Origin: Mitsuokella multacida DSM 20544
GTDB taxonomy: Bacteria; Bacillota; Negativicutes; Selenomonadales; Selenomonadaceae
Length of the DNA stretch: 64,000 nt
Reading direction: 5' to 3'
Assembly (NCBI RefSeq): GCF_000155955.1
Contig: NZ_GG697141.2
Span: 1,417,566 to 1,481,565, forward strand
The notes beneath the pieces are model-generated. The model did not search any database. It saw nothing but the letters and a program-made list of their open reading frames with translations, and was not told the origin of the DNA. The translations under genes and the position numbers were made by a program. Below are positions 1 through 9,167 of this stretch, piece after piece. Numbering within the stretch: the stretch's first letter is position 1; each line of letters opens with the position of its first letter.

Positions 1-94
1 CAAGTACTTCGACTTCAGCGATGCCATCGTACAGGGAACCCGCGAGAATGTCAAGAAACACATGCATATCTTCGGTCTCGAACATAAGGCATGA
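1..94 (+). CDS. iolJ: 3' end of class II aldolase, IolJ-like (partial)
   Basis: Only the last 30 codons are in the window, read from base 2 to a TGA at 92-94. The residues (KYFDFSDAIVQG, then NVKKHMHIFGLEHKA) resemble the C-terminal helix of class II fructose-bisphosphate aldolases, where a proline/tyrosine stretch precedes an amphipathic helix ending in a Phe-Gly-Ser/Leu motif. In inositol operons this family is IolJ, which cleaves 6-phospho-5-dehydro-2-deoxygluconate to dihydroxyacetone phosphate and malonic semialdehyde. The gene directly precedes iolC, whose kinase makes that substrate, which supports the call. The match is short, so an ordinary fructose-bisphosphate aldolase cannot be excluded. 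Confidence 0.55.
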   Translation, partial: KYFDFSDAIVQGTRENVKKHMHIFGLEHKA

Positions 95-107
95 GGAGGA
101 TAAAGAA

Positions 108-1142
108 ATGGCACTCATTAGCTTTGATGAAAACAAGAAACGCGACGTCGTGCTGATCGGCCGCGTCACGCTGGATTTCAATCCGAATGAACTGAACCGC
201 ACCTTGGACAAGGTCAAGACCTTCTCCATGTACCTGGGCGGCTCGCCGGGCAACATGGCCGTCGGTATCAACAAATTGGGCAAAAAGGTTGGCTTTATTG
301 GATGTGTATCCGACGACCAGTTCGGCGACTTTGTCCTCAATTACTTCAATGAGCGCGGCATCGACACGTCCCAGATGACGCGCGCCAAGAACGGCGAGCG
401 CATGGGCCTGACGTTCACGGAGATTAAGAGCCCGACGGAGTCGAGCATCCTGATGTACCGCGACCAGGTCGCTGACCTCGAGATCGCGCCGGAAGATGTC
501 GATGAGCAGTACATCGCCGACAGCAAGATCTTGATCGTCTCTGGCACGGCACTCTCGAAGAGCCCGTCGCGCGAGGCCTGCCTGCTGGCCGTCCAGTATG
601 CAAAGAAGCACAACACGCGCGTCATCTTCGATATCGACTACCGTCCGTACAGCTGGCGCAGCAAGAAAGACATCCAGATCTACTACTCGCTGCTCGCGAG
701 CATGGCGGATGTCATCATCGGCTCCCGCGATGAGGTCAACCTCACGGAAGGCCTCGACGAGGAGGCAACGGAGCCGGCCGATCACGTCATCGCTGAGAAG
801 TACATCGAGCATGGCGCTAAGATCGTCATCATCAAGCACGGCAAGAAGGGCTCGATCGCTTACACGGCTGACAAGAAGGCTTACAAGGTCGAGTCGTACC
901 ACATCAAGCTCCTGAAGTCGTTCGGCGGCGGCGATGCTTACGGCAGCGCCTTCGTCTATGGCCTGCTCGCAGGCTGGACGGTCCCGCAGGCCCTGCAGCA
1001 CGGCACGGCACACGCCGCTATGGTCGTTGCCAGCCACAGCTGCTCGGATGCAATGCAGACGGTCGAGCAGATTGATGCATTCATGCAGGAGCATAAAGAC
1101 GAGAAAGTCATCACGGAATTGGATTGGGAGGCAGCATTATGA
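108..1142 (+). CDS. iolC: 5-dehydro-2-deoxygluconokinase
   Basis: This 344-residue PfkB-family sugar kinase phosphorylates 5-dehydro-2-deoxygluconate, the fifth step of myo-inositol catabolism. The N-terminal ribokinase signature (GGSPGNMAVGINKLG, about residues 44-58) and the C-terminal catalytic loop (SFGGGDAYGSAF, about 268-279, with the catalytic Asp) are both intact. The open frame extends upstream to base 21, but I place the start at the ATG at 108 because a strong GAGGAGG site lies just before it and upstream codons overlap the preceding gene. Its stop overlaps the iolB start (ATGA), implying coupled translation. Assignment rests on both the motif and the iolB, iolD, iolE neighbours. 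Confidence 0.93.
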   Translation: MALISFDENKKRDVVLIGRVTLDFNPNELNRTLDKVKTFSMYLGGSPGNMAVGINKLGKKVGFIGCVSDDQFGDFVLNYFNERGIDTSQMTRAKNGERMGLTFTEIKSPTESSILMYRDQVADLEIAPEDVDEQYIADSKILIVSGTALSKSPSREACLLAVQYAKKHNTRVIFDIDYRPYSWRSKKDIQIYYSLLASMADVIIGSRDEVNLTEGLDEEATEPADHVIAEKYIEHGAKIVIIKHGKKGSIAYTADKKAYKVESYHIKLLKSFGGGDAYGSAFVYGLLAGWTVPQALQHGTAHAAMVVASHSCSDAMQTVEQIDAFMQEHKDEKVITELDWEAAL

Positions 1143-1936
1143 GATTCGGTCGCTTAGGTCAGCTCAAGCACGGCTACAATGCAATGACGACGCGCGAGAG
1201 CGATATGCTCATGGATATCGGTTATCAGGAGATGGACGAGAACGAGATCGTCGAGTTCGAAGACCCGCTCCAGGAGACGGCATTCGTCATCACGACGGGC
1301 GATGTAGAGATCGCGTGGAATGGTCAGAAAGAGATCATGCACCGCGAGTCGCTGCTCGATGAGAACCCGTACTGCCTGCACGTGCCGCACGGCGTCAAGG
1401 TCGTCGTCAAGGCGCTGAAGAAATCGGAGCTCCTGATCCAGAAGACCATCAACGACCGCGACTTCGCACCGGTCTTCTATCGCCCGAAGGATGTCCAGGC
1501 GGATGTCTTTGGCGGCGGTGTCTGGCAGGGTACGGCGGAGCGCACGGTCCGCACGATCTTCGACTACGACAATGCGCCGTACTCCAACATGGTCAACGGT
1601 GAAGTCATCATGACGCCGGGTTGCTGGACGGGCTACACGCCGCACAATCACCCGCAGCCGGAAGTCTACACCTATAAAGTCGATCGCCCGCAGGGCTTCG
1701 GCTGTGCTTTCATCGGCGATAACGTCTTCAAGATCGAGGACAACACCTGGTCGGAGATCTCGGGTGGCTACATGCATCCGCAGTGCGCTGCACCGGGCTA
1801 TGCCATCTGGTACAGCTGGATGATCCGCCATCTCGACGGTGATCCGTGGAAGAAGACGCGCAACGACCTGCCGGAGCACACCTGGCTGCTTGAGCCGGAT
1901 GCTGACTCGAAGATCTGGCAGCCGCACAAGAAATGA
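1139..1936 (+). CDS. iolB: 5-deoxy-glucuronate isomerase
   Basis: This 265-residue protein matches the IolB bicupin family, which isomerises 5-deoxyglucuronate to 5-dehydro-2-deoxygluconate, the substrate of IolC. Cupin metal-binding character is visible in the segment TGYTPHNHPQPEVYTYKVDRP (about residues 162-181: two His, then Glu) and in the later HLDGDPW segment. The start at 1139 overlaps the iolC stop by four bases; a farther upstream Met at 1124 lies inside iolC and lacks its own ribosome binding site. Length is typical of the family (about 270). Confidence 0.93.
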   Translation: MRFGRLGQLKHGYNAMTTRESDMLMDIGYQEMDENEIVEFEDPLQETAFVITTGDVEIAWNGQKEIMHRESLLDENPYCLHVPHGVKVVVKALKKSELLIQKTINDRDFAPVFYRPKDVQADVFGGGVWQGTAERTVRTIFDYDNAPYSNMVNGEVIMTPGCWTGYTPHNHPQPEVYTYKVDRPQGFGCAFIGDNVFKIEDNTWSEISGGYMHPQCAAPGYAIWYSWMIRHLDGDPWKKTRNDLPEHTWLLEPDADSKIWQPHKK

Positions 1937-1981
1937 TAGATCCGCAACGTGCATAAACGTGGCATAGTGGAGGGTATTCCA

Positions 1982-3931
1982 ATGGCTAAGACAATCAGAC
2001 TCACGGTAGCACAGGCTCTCGTGAAGTTCCTCAATAATCAGTATGTAGAGTTTGACGGCAAAGAAGTGCCGATGTTCGAAGGCATCTTCGGCATCTTCGG
2101 CCATGGCAATGTCATCGGCATCGGCCAGGCCCTCGAAGAGGACCCGGGCCACCTGATCATGCGCATGGGCCGCAATGAGCAGGGCATGGCACATGCAGCA
2201 ATGGGCTTTGCGAAGCAGAAGCGCCGCAAGCAGATGTACGCTTGCACGTCCTCTGTCGGCCCAGGCGCTGCCAACATGGTCACGGCAGCTGCTACGGCTA
2301 CGGCAAACTGCATCCCTGTCCTGTTCCTGCCGGGCGACACGTACGCTGACCGCCAGCCGGACCCGGTACTCCAGCAGATGGAGCAGACGGTAAGCCTGAC
2401 GACGACGACGAACGACGCCTTCCGCGCAGTCTGCAAGTACTGGGATCGCGTCACGCGTCCAGAAGTCCTCATGACGGCCTGCATCAACGCGATGCGCGTC
2501 CTGACGGACCCGGCCGAGACGGGTGCTGTCTGCATCGCTCTGCCGCAGGATGTCGAAGGTGAGGCCTGGGATTATCCGGATTACTTCTTCCAGAAGCGCG
2601 TCCATCACATCGACCGCATCAAGCCGTCCGAGCGCGCTATCGAAGAGGCCGTCAAGGCCATCGCGAAGGCAGAGCGCCCGCTGATGATCTTCGGCGGCGG
2701 CGTCAAGTACTCCGAGGCAGAGGCTGTCTTCCAGAAGTTCGCTGAGAAGTACGGCATCCCGTTCGGCGAGACGCAGGCCGGCAAGGGCACGATCACGTGG
2801 GAGCATGAGCTCAACATGGGTGGCGTCGGTGAGACGGGCGGCCTTGCAGCCAACACGCTCGCCAAAGATGCAGATGTCGTCATCGGCGTCGGCACGCGCT
2901 ACACGGACTTCACGACGTCCTCCAAGTGGATCTTCCAGAACCCGAACGTCCAGTACGTCAACATCAACGTCTCCCGCTTCCATGCCTACAAGCTCGATGG
3001 CATCCAGGTCGTCGGCGATGCTGGTGCTGCTCTCGAGATGCTCGACGAAGCGCTCGGCAAGACGGGCTACCATGTCTCGGATGCGTATGCCGCTGACATC
3101 AAGGCAGCGAAGGCAGCTTACACGAAGGAAGTCGAGCGTGTCTTCCACATCCAGTTCGGCGACAACTTCGTGCCGGAAGTCAACGATGACTTCGATTACA
3201 AAGCAGCTGAAAAGGCATACAAAGAAGCAGTCGGCGAGACGCTGCCGCAGACGCGCGTCCTCGGCCTGCTCGAAGAGCACATGGACCCGAACGGCATCAT
3301 CGTCGGTGCATCGGGCTCCCTGCCGGGCGATCTGCAGCGCGTATGGCGTCCGAAGACGGTCGGCAGCTACCATGTCGAGTACGGCTTCTCCTGCATGGGC
3401 TATGAAGTCAATGCGGCACTCGGCGTCAAGCTCGCTGAGCCAGAGCGCGAGGTCTATGCACTCGTCGGCGACTACGCTTACATGATGCTCCATTCGGAAC
3501 TGCCGACGTCCATCGCTGAGGGCAAGAAGATCAACGTCATCGTGTTCGATAACATGCAGGGCGGCTGCATCAACAACCTCGAGATCGGCCATGGCCAGGG
3601 CAGCTACGGCACGGAGTTCCGCTTCCGCAACGAGAAGACGGGCCAGCTCGACGGCGCCTATGTACCGGTTGACTTCGCGATGAATGCCGCTTCGTACGGC
3701 TGCAAGAGCTACACGGCACATACCGAGGAAGAGCTCATCGCCGCCATCGAGGATGCCAAGAAGCAGAAGGTCTCGACGCTCATCGACTGCAAGGTCATGC
3801 CGAAGACGATGGTTCATGGCTACGGTGACTGGTGGCGTGTCGGCATCGCACAGGTCTCGAAGAGCAAGAAAATCCACGACTGCTACGAGAATCTCATGAA
3901 GCCGCATTACGACGCAGCTCGTAAGTATTGA
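1982..3931 (+). CDS. iolD: 3D-(3,5/4)-trihydroxycyclohexane-1,2-dione hydrolase
   Basis: This 649-residue thiamine-diphosphate enzyme opens the inositol-derived ring to give 5-deoxyglucuronate. It has the usual three-domain layout of the family: an N-terminal pyrimidine-binding domain with the activating Glu in the [17 protein letters not shown] stretch (about 64-80), a central domain, and a C-terminal diphosphate domain with the [15 protein letters not shown] segment followed by an Asn-rich metal-binding loop (about 495-530). The ATG at 1982 follows GTGGAGGG at a good distance; the open frame upstream is non-coding. It lies 45 bases after iolB in the same operon. Confidence 0.94.
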   Translation: MAKTIRLTVAQALVKFLNNQYVEFDGKEVPMFEGIFGIFGHGNVIGIGQALEEDPGHLIMRMGRNEQGMAHAAMGFAKQKRRKQMYACTSSVGPGAANMVTAAATATANCIPVLFLPGDTYADRQPDPVLQQMEQTVSLTTTTNDAFRAVCKYWDRVTRPEVLMTACINAMRVLTDPAETGAVCIALPQDVEGEAWDYPDYFFQKRVHHIDRIKPSERAIEEAVKAIAKAERPLMIFGGGVKYSEAEAVFQKFAEKYGIPFGETQAGKGTITWEHELNMGGVGETGGLAANTLAKDADVVIGVGTRYTDFTTSSKWIFQNPNVQYVNINVSRFHAYKLDGIQVVGDAGAALEMLDEALGKTGYHVSDAYAADIKAAKAAYTKEVERVFHIQFGDNFVPEVNDDFDYKAAEKAYKEAVGETLPQTRVLGLLEEHMDPNGIIVGASGSLPGDLQRVWRPKTVGSYHVEYGFSCMGYEVNAALGVKLAEPEREVYALVGDYAYMMLHSELPTSIAEGKKINVIVFDNMQGGCINNLEIGHGQGSYGTEFRFRNEKTGQLDGAYVPVDFAMNAASYGCKSYTAHTEEELIAAIEDAKKQKVSTLIDCKVMPKTMVHGYGDWWRVGIAQVSKSKKIHDCYENLMKPHYDAARKY

Positions 3932-3948
3932 TTTTTCCTGGTGTATGA

Positions 3949-3981
3949 GGGGCAGCTGCCGCTTCGGCGGCAGGGCAGCCC
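3949..3981 (+). other. intercistronic UUCG hairpin between iolD and iolE
   Basis: CTGCCGC (3956-3962) pairs with GCGGCAG (3967-3973) around a TTCG tetraloop closed by C-G, with an outer GGG/CCC extension. No T run follows, so it is more likely an mRNA stability or processing element than a terminator. It could let iolD and iolE be expressed at different levels from one transcript. Confidence 0.55.
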
Positions 3982-4015
3982 TATTGTATAAATATAATTT
4001 TTGGGGGTTTATCAA

Positions 4016-4903
4016 ATGGCTAATATCAAACTTGGTATCGCTCCGATTGCTTGGACGAACGACGACATGCCGGATCTCGGCAAAGAGAACACGTTTGAAC
4101 AGTGCGTCAGTGAGATGGCACTGGCTGGCTTCACGGGCTGTGAGATCGGCAACAAGTACCCGAAAGATCCAGCTGTCCTCAAGAAGGCACTCGACCTGCG
4201 CGGACTCCAGATCGCCAGCGCATGGTTCAGCTCCTACCTCCTCACGCAGCCGTATGAGCAGGTGGAGAAGGATTTCATCAAGCACTGCGAATTCCTCAAG
4301 GCCATGGGCGCGAAGTTCTGCAACGTCGCAGAGCAGGGCACGAGCGTTCAGGGCAAGCTCGACAAGGCTGTTTTCCGCGATAAGCCGCATAACACGGAAG
4401 AGCAGTGGAAGACGCTCGCTGAAGGCCTCAACAAGCTCGGCGCTGTTGCCAAGAAGATCGGCCTGACGATGACGTACCATCATCACATGGGTACCTGCGT
4501 CCAGACGACGGAAGAGATCGACCGCCTCATGGAGATGACGGATCCGGATCTCGTCTTCCTGCTCTACGATACGGGCCATCTCGTCTGCTCCGGTGAGGAT
4601 CCGATCTACATCCTCAAGAAGTATCTGCCGCGCATCCGCCACGTGCACCTCAAGGATATCCGCATGGACATCCGCAACAAGGTCAAGGAAGAGAACATGA
4701 GCTTCCTCGCAGGCGTCCGCGCTGGCATGTTCACGGTTCCGGGCGATGGTGACTTCGACTTCGGTCCGGTCTTCGACATCATCAACGACAGCGACTATGA
4801 CGGCTGGTTCATCGTTGAAGCTGAGCAGGATCCGGCAAAAGCCAACCCGCTCGAGTACGCGATCAAGGCTCGCAAGTACATCAAGGAAAAAGCACATATC
4901 TGA
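4016..4903 (+). CDS. iolE: inosose dehydratase
   Basis: This 295-residue TIM-barrel protein of the xylose-isomerase-like family matches IolE, which dehydrates 2-keto-myo-inositol to the substrate of IolD. The N-terminus (LGIAPIAWTNDDMPDLGKEN) is highly characteristic of IolE. Likely metal and active-site residues lie in MTYHHHMGT (about 152-160), LLYDTGHLV (about 182), RHVHLKD (about 209-215) and FIVEAEQD (about 265-272). The start at 4016 is set by GGGGG nine bases upstream. It is the last gene of the first iol block; a terminator follows. Confidence 0.93.
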   Translation: MANIKLGIAPIAWTNDDMPDLGKENTFEQCVSEMALAGFTGCEIGNKYPKDPAVLKKALDLRGLQIASAWFSSYLLTQPYEQVEKDFIKHCEFLKAMGAKFCNVAEQGTSVQGKLDKAVFRDKPHNTEEQWKTLAEGLNKLGAVAKKIGLTMTYHHHMGTCVQTTEEIDRLMEMTDPDLVFLLYDTGHLVCSGEDPIYILKKYLPRIRHVHLKDIRMDIRNKVKEENMSFLAGVRAGMFTVPGDGDFDFGPVFDIINDSDYDGWFIVEAEQDPAKANPLEYAIKARKYIKEKAHI

Positions 4904-4933
4904 TTGCCAAAAGGCGTTGGATTTTCAAAAAGC

Positions 4934-4973
4934 TGCTCTTCTGTCCATCATGGGCAGGAGAGCCCTTTTTTTC
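4934..4973 (+). terminator. rho-independent terminator after iolE
   Basis: GCTCTTCTGTCC pairs, with two G-T wobbles, with GGGCAGGAGAGC around a short loop and is followed by a run of T. It closes the iolJ-iolC-iolB-iolD-iolE transcript. Confidence 0.8.
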
Positions 4974-5021
4974 TGCCGGTTCACCTCTTCCCTTGGATTC
5001 ATCTAGAAAGGAATTATCCCT

Positions 5022-6437
5022 ATGGGCATCAGTATGATCGTCTTCAGCCTGATACTTTTGATGTTCTTCGCGTATCGTGGCTATTCCATCATCTTCATCG
5101 CACCGATTTTTGCCGTCGTCGCCGCCATCGGCAGCGGCCACGCTTCCATGCCGGTCTACAGTGAGATCTATATGACGAAAGCCGCGGAGTACATCAAGAC
5201 GTATTATCCCGTCTTCCTGCTCGGCGCTGTCTTTGCCAAGATCATGGAGCAGGGCGGACTTGCGGCAGCTGTGGCCGACAAGATTGTCTCCGCTCTGGGA
5301 CGCGACAAGGCCATCCTGGCCGTGCTGCTCGGCTGCGGTGTCTTGACGTACGGCGGCCTGTCTGTCTTCGTCGTCGCCTTTGTCATGTACCCGTTCGCGG
5401 CCATCCTCTTCAAGCAGGCGGATATCCCGAAGCGGCTGCTGCCGGGCCTCTTGTGGATGGGCATCTTCACCTACAGCATGGTGGCCATCCCCGGTACGCC
5501 GCAGATCCAGAACATCATCCCGACGTCGTTCTTCGGTACATCGACCTGGTCGGCTCCGGTGCTCGGCCTCATCGGTGCCGTGCTCTATTTCGGACTGGCC
5601 TGGGGCTGGATCAGTTATCGCCACAAGAAACTCAAGGAAAAGGGCGAAGGCTATGGTCATCACGTGCTCAATGAGCCGGAGGAATCGCGGGAGGCCCTGC
5701 CGGACTGGCGCCTGTCCTCGTTGCCACTTCTCTTGGTCATCGTGCTGAATCTTCTGATCAGCAATCCATTCCACTGGGAATGGGCGTATCACTGGGATCC
5801 TGAGAGCCTTGATAGTTTCATCCCACTGCACCTGTCCCTGCTCGCCGGCGGTGTCGATAAAGTACAGGCCATCTGGTCCATCAATGCGGCCTTGATCGTG
5901 AGTTCCATCGCCGCAGCCGTCATTGGCCGCAGACGCTTGAAGCTCAAGGGCGGTCTCGCGAAGCCCATCAACACGGGTGCCATTGGCTCGACGACGGCCA
6001 TCCTCAACGTGGCTTCAGGCTATGCCTATGGCTGTGTTATCGCGGCACTGCCGGCCTTCGCAATCATCAAGGACGCGCTGCTTAGCTTGCACCTCGGCAA
6101 TGGCCCGCTCATGTCTGCCATCGTGACGACGGGCATCATGACGGGCGTCACAGGTTCCTCTTCAGGCGGCATGACGATTGCCCTCGGCATGCTCGGGCAG
6201 GAATGGCTGGCATGGGCGCAGCAGATTGGCATGAGCGCAGATGTCCTGCACCGCATCATCTGCATGGCCTCGGAATGCATCGATACCGTGCCGCAGTCGG
6301 GCGCACTCGTCACATTGCTGGCCGTCTGCGGCCTGACGCATCGCGAGTCGTATTACGACGTCGTGATCCTGACGCTCTTGAAGACGCTCGTGGTCTTTGC
6401 TTGCCTCGGTGTCTACCTGATGACCGGCATTGAATAA
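5022..6437 (+). CDS. GntP-family permease
   Basis: This 471-residue polytopic membrane protein shows about twelve hydrophobic segments, starting with an uncleaved helix at the N-terminus. The segments GQGGLAAAVADKIVSALGRDKAILAV-like (about 80-105), TGVTGSSSGGMTIAL (about 372-386) and ECIDTVPQSGALVTLLAVCGLTH (about 416-438) fit the gluconate:proton symporter (GntP) family. The substrate is not readable from sequence. Position directly after the iol terminator suggests uptake of a polyol acid or inositol-related compound, but its own ribosome binding site (AGAAAGGA) and the intervening terminator mean it may be regulated separately. The last codons and stop are duplicated in tandem. Confidence 0.8.
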   Translation: MGISMIVFSLILLMFFAYRGYSIIFIAPIFAVVAAIGSGHASMPVYSEIYMTKAAEYIKTYYPVFLLGAVFAKIMEQGGLAAAVADKIVSALGRDKAILAVLLGCGVLTYGGLSVFVVAFVMYPFAAILFKQADIPKRLLPGLLWMGIFTYSMVAIPGTPQIQNIIPTSFFGTSTWSAPVLGLIGAVLYFGLAWGWISYRHKKLKEKGEGYGHHVLNEPEESREALPDWRLSSLPLLLVIVLNLLISNPFHWEWAYHWDPESLDSFIPLHLSLLAGGVDKVQAIWSINAALIVSSIAAAVIGRRRLKLKGGLAKPINTGAIGSTTAILNVASGYAYGCVIAALPAFAIIKDALLSLHLGNGPLMSAIVTTGIMTGVTGSSSGGMTIALGMLGQEWLAWAQQIGMSADVLHRIICMASECIDTVPQSGALVTLLAVCGLTHRESYYDVVILTLLKTLVVFACLGVYLMTGIE

Positions 6438-6455
6438 ATGACCGGCATTGAATAA
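6420..6455 (+). repeat. 18-bp perfect tandem duplication over the stop codon of the GntP gene
   Basis: The 18-base unit ATGACCGGCATTGAATAA occurs twice back to back (6420-6437 and 6438-6455). The first copy encodes the last residues MTGIE and the stop; the second lies just outside the gene. It looks like a recent slippage duplication without effect on the protein. Confidence 0.9.
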
Positions 6456-6490
6456 CCATCGGCGGAAGATATCAGAAGGAGGGAGTCTCA

Positions 6491-7381
6491 ATGGATGAAG
6501 CGACAAGACGAAAGACGTATTTCCTGTTGGCGGCGACGACCATCATCTGGGGCATCCAGCCGCTCTGCATCAAATGGCTCGTGGGGGTGTGGTCGCCTGT
6601 GACGATCACGGCCATGCGCTACTACCTGATCGGTACGACGCTCCTGGCACTGTCCGTCTATCGCGGCGAGCATCTGCTGCCGCCGCGCGATTGTGTCCTC
6701 GGGCTCATCCTCATGGGGGCTACAGGCATCGGCCTCAACAATGTCATGCAGTTCACGGGGCTGGCCATCTCGACGGTGACGAACTGCACGCTGATTGCGG
6801 CGGCCAGTCCAGCTATCACGGCATTCATGGCGGTCATCTTCGTGCGCGAGCGGCTGAGCTTGCTGGCCTGGGGTGGCATTGTCCTGTCTTTTCTCGGCGC
6901 TCTGCTCGTCATCAGCCACGGCTCACTCGCCGTCATCGAGACGACGTCGTTCAATGAGGGCGATATTCTCTTCTTGCTCGCGCAGGTGGCTTGGACGACG
7001 TATTCCCTGATTGCCCTGAAAATTATGCGGCGCATGTCTGCGCTGCAGACGACGGGCTGGGCCGGGCTCTTCGGCGCCTTCATCGTGACGGGCTATGGAT
7101 TGGCGACGGGGCAGTTTGCGCCCATCATGCTGACGCCCTCGCTCTGGGTTGCTTTTCTCTATACTGTCATCTTTGGCGGCATCATGGCCATGTTGTTCTG
7201 GAACATCGGTGTGCACAACGCCGGGGCCAGCGTTACTTCAATCTTCCAGAACATCACGCCGGTCGTCGGCATGATTGGCGGAGTCCTCTGCTTTGGCGAG
7301 ATCATAGGCATCGAGGAGCTCCTCGGAGCAGCGGCTATATTCGCCGGCGTCTATCTGACGACACATAGCGGCCTTCGCTGA
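6491..7381 (+). CDS. EamA/DMT-family transporter
   Basis: This 296-residue protein has ten predicted transmembrane helices in two EamA repeats (about 10-145 and 155-290), the layout of the drug/metabolite transporter superfamily. The second repeat carries the usual NIGVHNAGASVTSIFQNITPVVGMIGG pattern near residue 240. Members export amino acids, nucleotides or other small metabolites, so the substrate is unknown. AAGGAGGGAG directly precedes the ATG, 53 bases after the permease gene, so the two may be co-transcribed. A terminator follows. Confidence 0.85.
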   Translation: MDEATRRKTYFLLAATTIIWGIQPLCIKWLVGVWSPVTITAMRYYLIGTTLLALSVYRGEHLLPPRDCVLGLILMGATGIGLNNVMQFTGLAISTVTNCTLIAAASPAITAFMAVIFVRERLSLLAWGGIVLSFLGALLVISHGSLAVIETTSFNEGDILFLLAQVAWTTYSLIALKIMRRMSALQTTGWAGLFGAFIVTGYGLATGQFAPIMLTPSLWVAFLYTVIFGGIMAMLFWNIGVHNAGASVTSIFQNITPVVGMIGGVLCFGEIIGIEELLGAAAIFAGVYLTTHSGLR

Positions 7382-7410
7382 CTGGCGGTGAGAGCTTAGA
7401 TTTACTAGAA

Positions 7411-7447
7411 AAGCGGTCAAAATGGAAGGATTTTGACCGCTTTTTTA
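7411..7447 (+). terminator. rho-independent terminator after the EamA gene
   Basis: AAGCGGTCAAAAT (7411-7423) pairs with ATTTTGACCGCTT, followed by a T run. Confidence 0.88.
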
Positions 7448-7699
7448 TTGTTTGCAGAGGGAAAGACAATATTTTATAGCAAGATAATTATCTGTTGGGG
7501 TAATAGTGCCATGAAAGTATTGAAAATACTAAGGAATAAGGCAAAAGAAAATCATAACATACTCAATAAAAACAAGAAAATATAGATTAAATAGTTCGAA
7601 AAATATTAATATAGTATATAGATAAAGATAGAGATGAGGCACGACCTCATCCACAAGAATATGTTCATGTATCATTCAATCAATTGGGAGGGGTTTACA
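7448..7699. other. AT-rich upstream region of the first GPH symporter
   Basis: About 250 non-coding bases, markedly richer in A+T than the genes around it. It holds a small AGTATT/AATACT dyad near 7515-7530 and several TATA-like hexamers near 7600-7620 that could serve as -10 elements. I see no RNA gene or protein-coding frame here. GGGAGGGG just before 7700 is the ribosome binding site of the next gene. Confidence 0.5.
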
Positions 7700-9091
7700 A
7701 TGAGTAATCCAGGAGCAGCTTCGGCTGAATCCGGTGCGCATCTGTCTTGGCTGACGCGTGTTGCGTACGGCCTCGGCGATACGGCACAGAACGTTGTCTG
7801 GGGTGCAATGGGCATCCTGACATTCTTCTACACCGACTACGCCGGCATCGATCCGGCTATGGTCGGTCTGGTCATGTTGATTTCCCGTTGCTTCGATGGT
7901 TTCTCTGATGTCATCATGGGATTCATCGTCGAGCGCACGAATTCAAAGTGGGGCAAATCAAGACCGTGGATTCTCTGGATGAGCGTGCCATTCGCTATTT
8001 CTATCGTCCTCATCTATACGGTACCGCAAGGTTCGTCAGCGATGCAGTTTGCATATCTGTTCGTAACCTACAACCTCTGCACGACGGTCTGCTACACGGC
8101 ACTCAATCTGCCGTACGGCTCGCTGTCTGCGATGATGACGCGCTCCTCGAAGGAACGCGACATGCTTTCCATCACGCGTATGTGCCTGTCCCCTTGGGGC
8201 CGTATCCTTTCCGTATCGGCCACGCTGCCGCTCGTCAAGGTATTCGGTGATAACCAGATGGCCTGGGTCGAGGTCATGAGCGTATGGGCTGTCGTCGCGC
8301 TGCTCCTCCTGCTCTTCTGCTTCTCGAAGTGCAAAGAGACCGTCGTCATCGAGGCGCGCAAGAAGGTCGCGAAAGTACCGGTCGGCAAAGCACTCAAATG
8401 CCTTGCGGTCAATAAATACTTCTGGGCCGGCATGATCATCTGGATGATGCAGAACGTCATCTTCACGATCACCGGTACGATCCTGCCGTATTATTGCAAA
8501 TACATCTTCATGGATGATTCTCTGTACAGTGGCCTGTACCTCTTGGAGACGCTCATCACAATCTTCGTCATGGCCGTCTTCAGCCCGAGACTCCTCAAGC
8601 GTTTCGGTAAGCGCAACATGAGCCTTTATGGTGTCATCATCTGCTTCGTCGGCCATGTGATCTTCTTGCTGAATCCGACAGACTTCAATTGGGTCGTCTT
8701 CAGCTGCGTGATCCGTGGTATCGGCTTTGCGCCAGTCCAGTCCGTCATCTTCGGCTTCCTCGGCGATGCGGTTGAATATGGCCAGTGGAAGACCCATATC
8801 CGCCAGGAAGGCCTGATCTTCTCCGGCGGCTCCGTCGGCACGAAGGTCGGTTCCGGCCTCACGAGCGCAGCCCTCACGGGTCTGCTCTCCTACGTCGGCT
8901 ATGTTGCCTCTTCTTCGGGTGCAGTCGCTCAGTCTCAGGACGTCATCAACATGATCGTCTCCATCTACGAATGGGGTCCGATCTTCGTCTGGGCCGTTCT
9001 GCTTCTCGTCCTGTTCTTCTACAAGCTTGACAAGGTCTATCCGCAGATCATGCGTGACCTCGTCGCTCGTGAAGCAAAAGGCGAACTCTGA
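7700..9091 (+). CDS. GPH-family glycoside/sugar:cation symporter (paralog 1)
   Basis: This 463-residue MFS protein has about twelve transmembrane segments and the hallmarks of the MelB/GPH family: an early YGLGDTAQNVVWG segment (about residue 23), the Asp-rich SRCFDGFSDVIMGFIVERTNSKWGKSRPW stretch (about 65-95) and a central cytoplasmic loop near 210-225. Start chosen at 7700 from GGGAGGGG; the frame is open upstream without a site. It is the same length as, and strongly similar to, the protein at 17746-19137, which sits directly after iolG. A sugar or inositol-type substrate is inferred from context. A cytidylate-kinase-like gene follows 76 bases downstream, past a hairpin. Confidence 0.88.
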   Translation: MSNPGAASAESGAHLSWLTRVAYGLGDTAQNVVWGAMGILTFFYTDYAGIDPAMVGLVMLISRCFDGFSDVIMGFIVERTNSKWGKSRPWILWMSVPFAISIVLIYTVPQGSSAMQFAYLFVTYNLCTTVCYTALNLPYGSLSAMMTRSSKERDMLSITRMCLSPWGRILSVSATLPLVKVFGDNQMAWVEVMSVWAVVALLLLLFCFSKCKETVVIEARKKVAKVPVGKALKCLAVNKYFWAGMIIWMMQNVIFTITGTILPYYCKYIFMDDSLYSGLYLLETLITIFVMAVFSPRLLKRFGKRNMSLYGVIICFVGHVIFLLNPTDFNWVVFSCVIRGIGFAPVQSVIFGFLGDAVEYGQWKTHIRQEGLIFSGGSVGTKVGSGLTSAALTGLLSYVGYVASSSGAVAQSQDVINMIVSIYEWGPIFVWAVLLLVLFFYKLDKVYPQIMRDLVAREAKGEL

Positions 9092-9107
9092 TATTTGCTA
9101 TATGTAC

Positions 9108-9144
9108 AGCCGGCTTGTTCTAAGGATGGGCCGGCTTTGTTTTT
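9108..9144 (+). terminator. hairpin with T run after the first GPH gene
   Basis: AGCCGGC (9108-9114) pairs with GCCGGCT (9130-9136), followed by TTGTTTTT. It may be only partly efficient, since the next gene starts 24 bases later and no separate promoter is obvious. Confidence 0.65.
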
Positions 9145-9167
9145 GAAATTTGGAAGGAGAGGGAACT

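Noticed and set aside
1154..4897. Very long minus-strand open frame (1247 codons) opposite iolB, iolD and iolE
   Set aside because: It lies antisense to well-recognised genes, has no domain and is rich in Asp/Val/Arg as expected from the complement of strongly biased codons. Similar shadows opposite copA (32455-35064) and the PTS genes (39364-41142) were rejected for the same reason.
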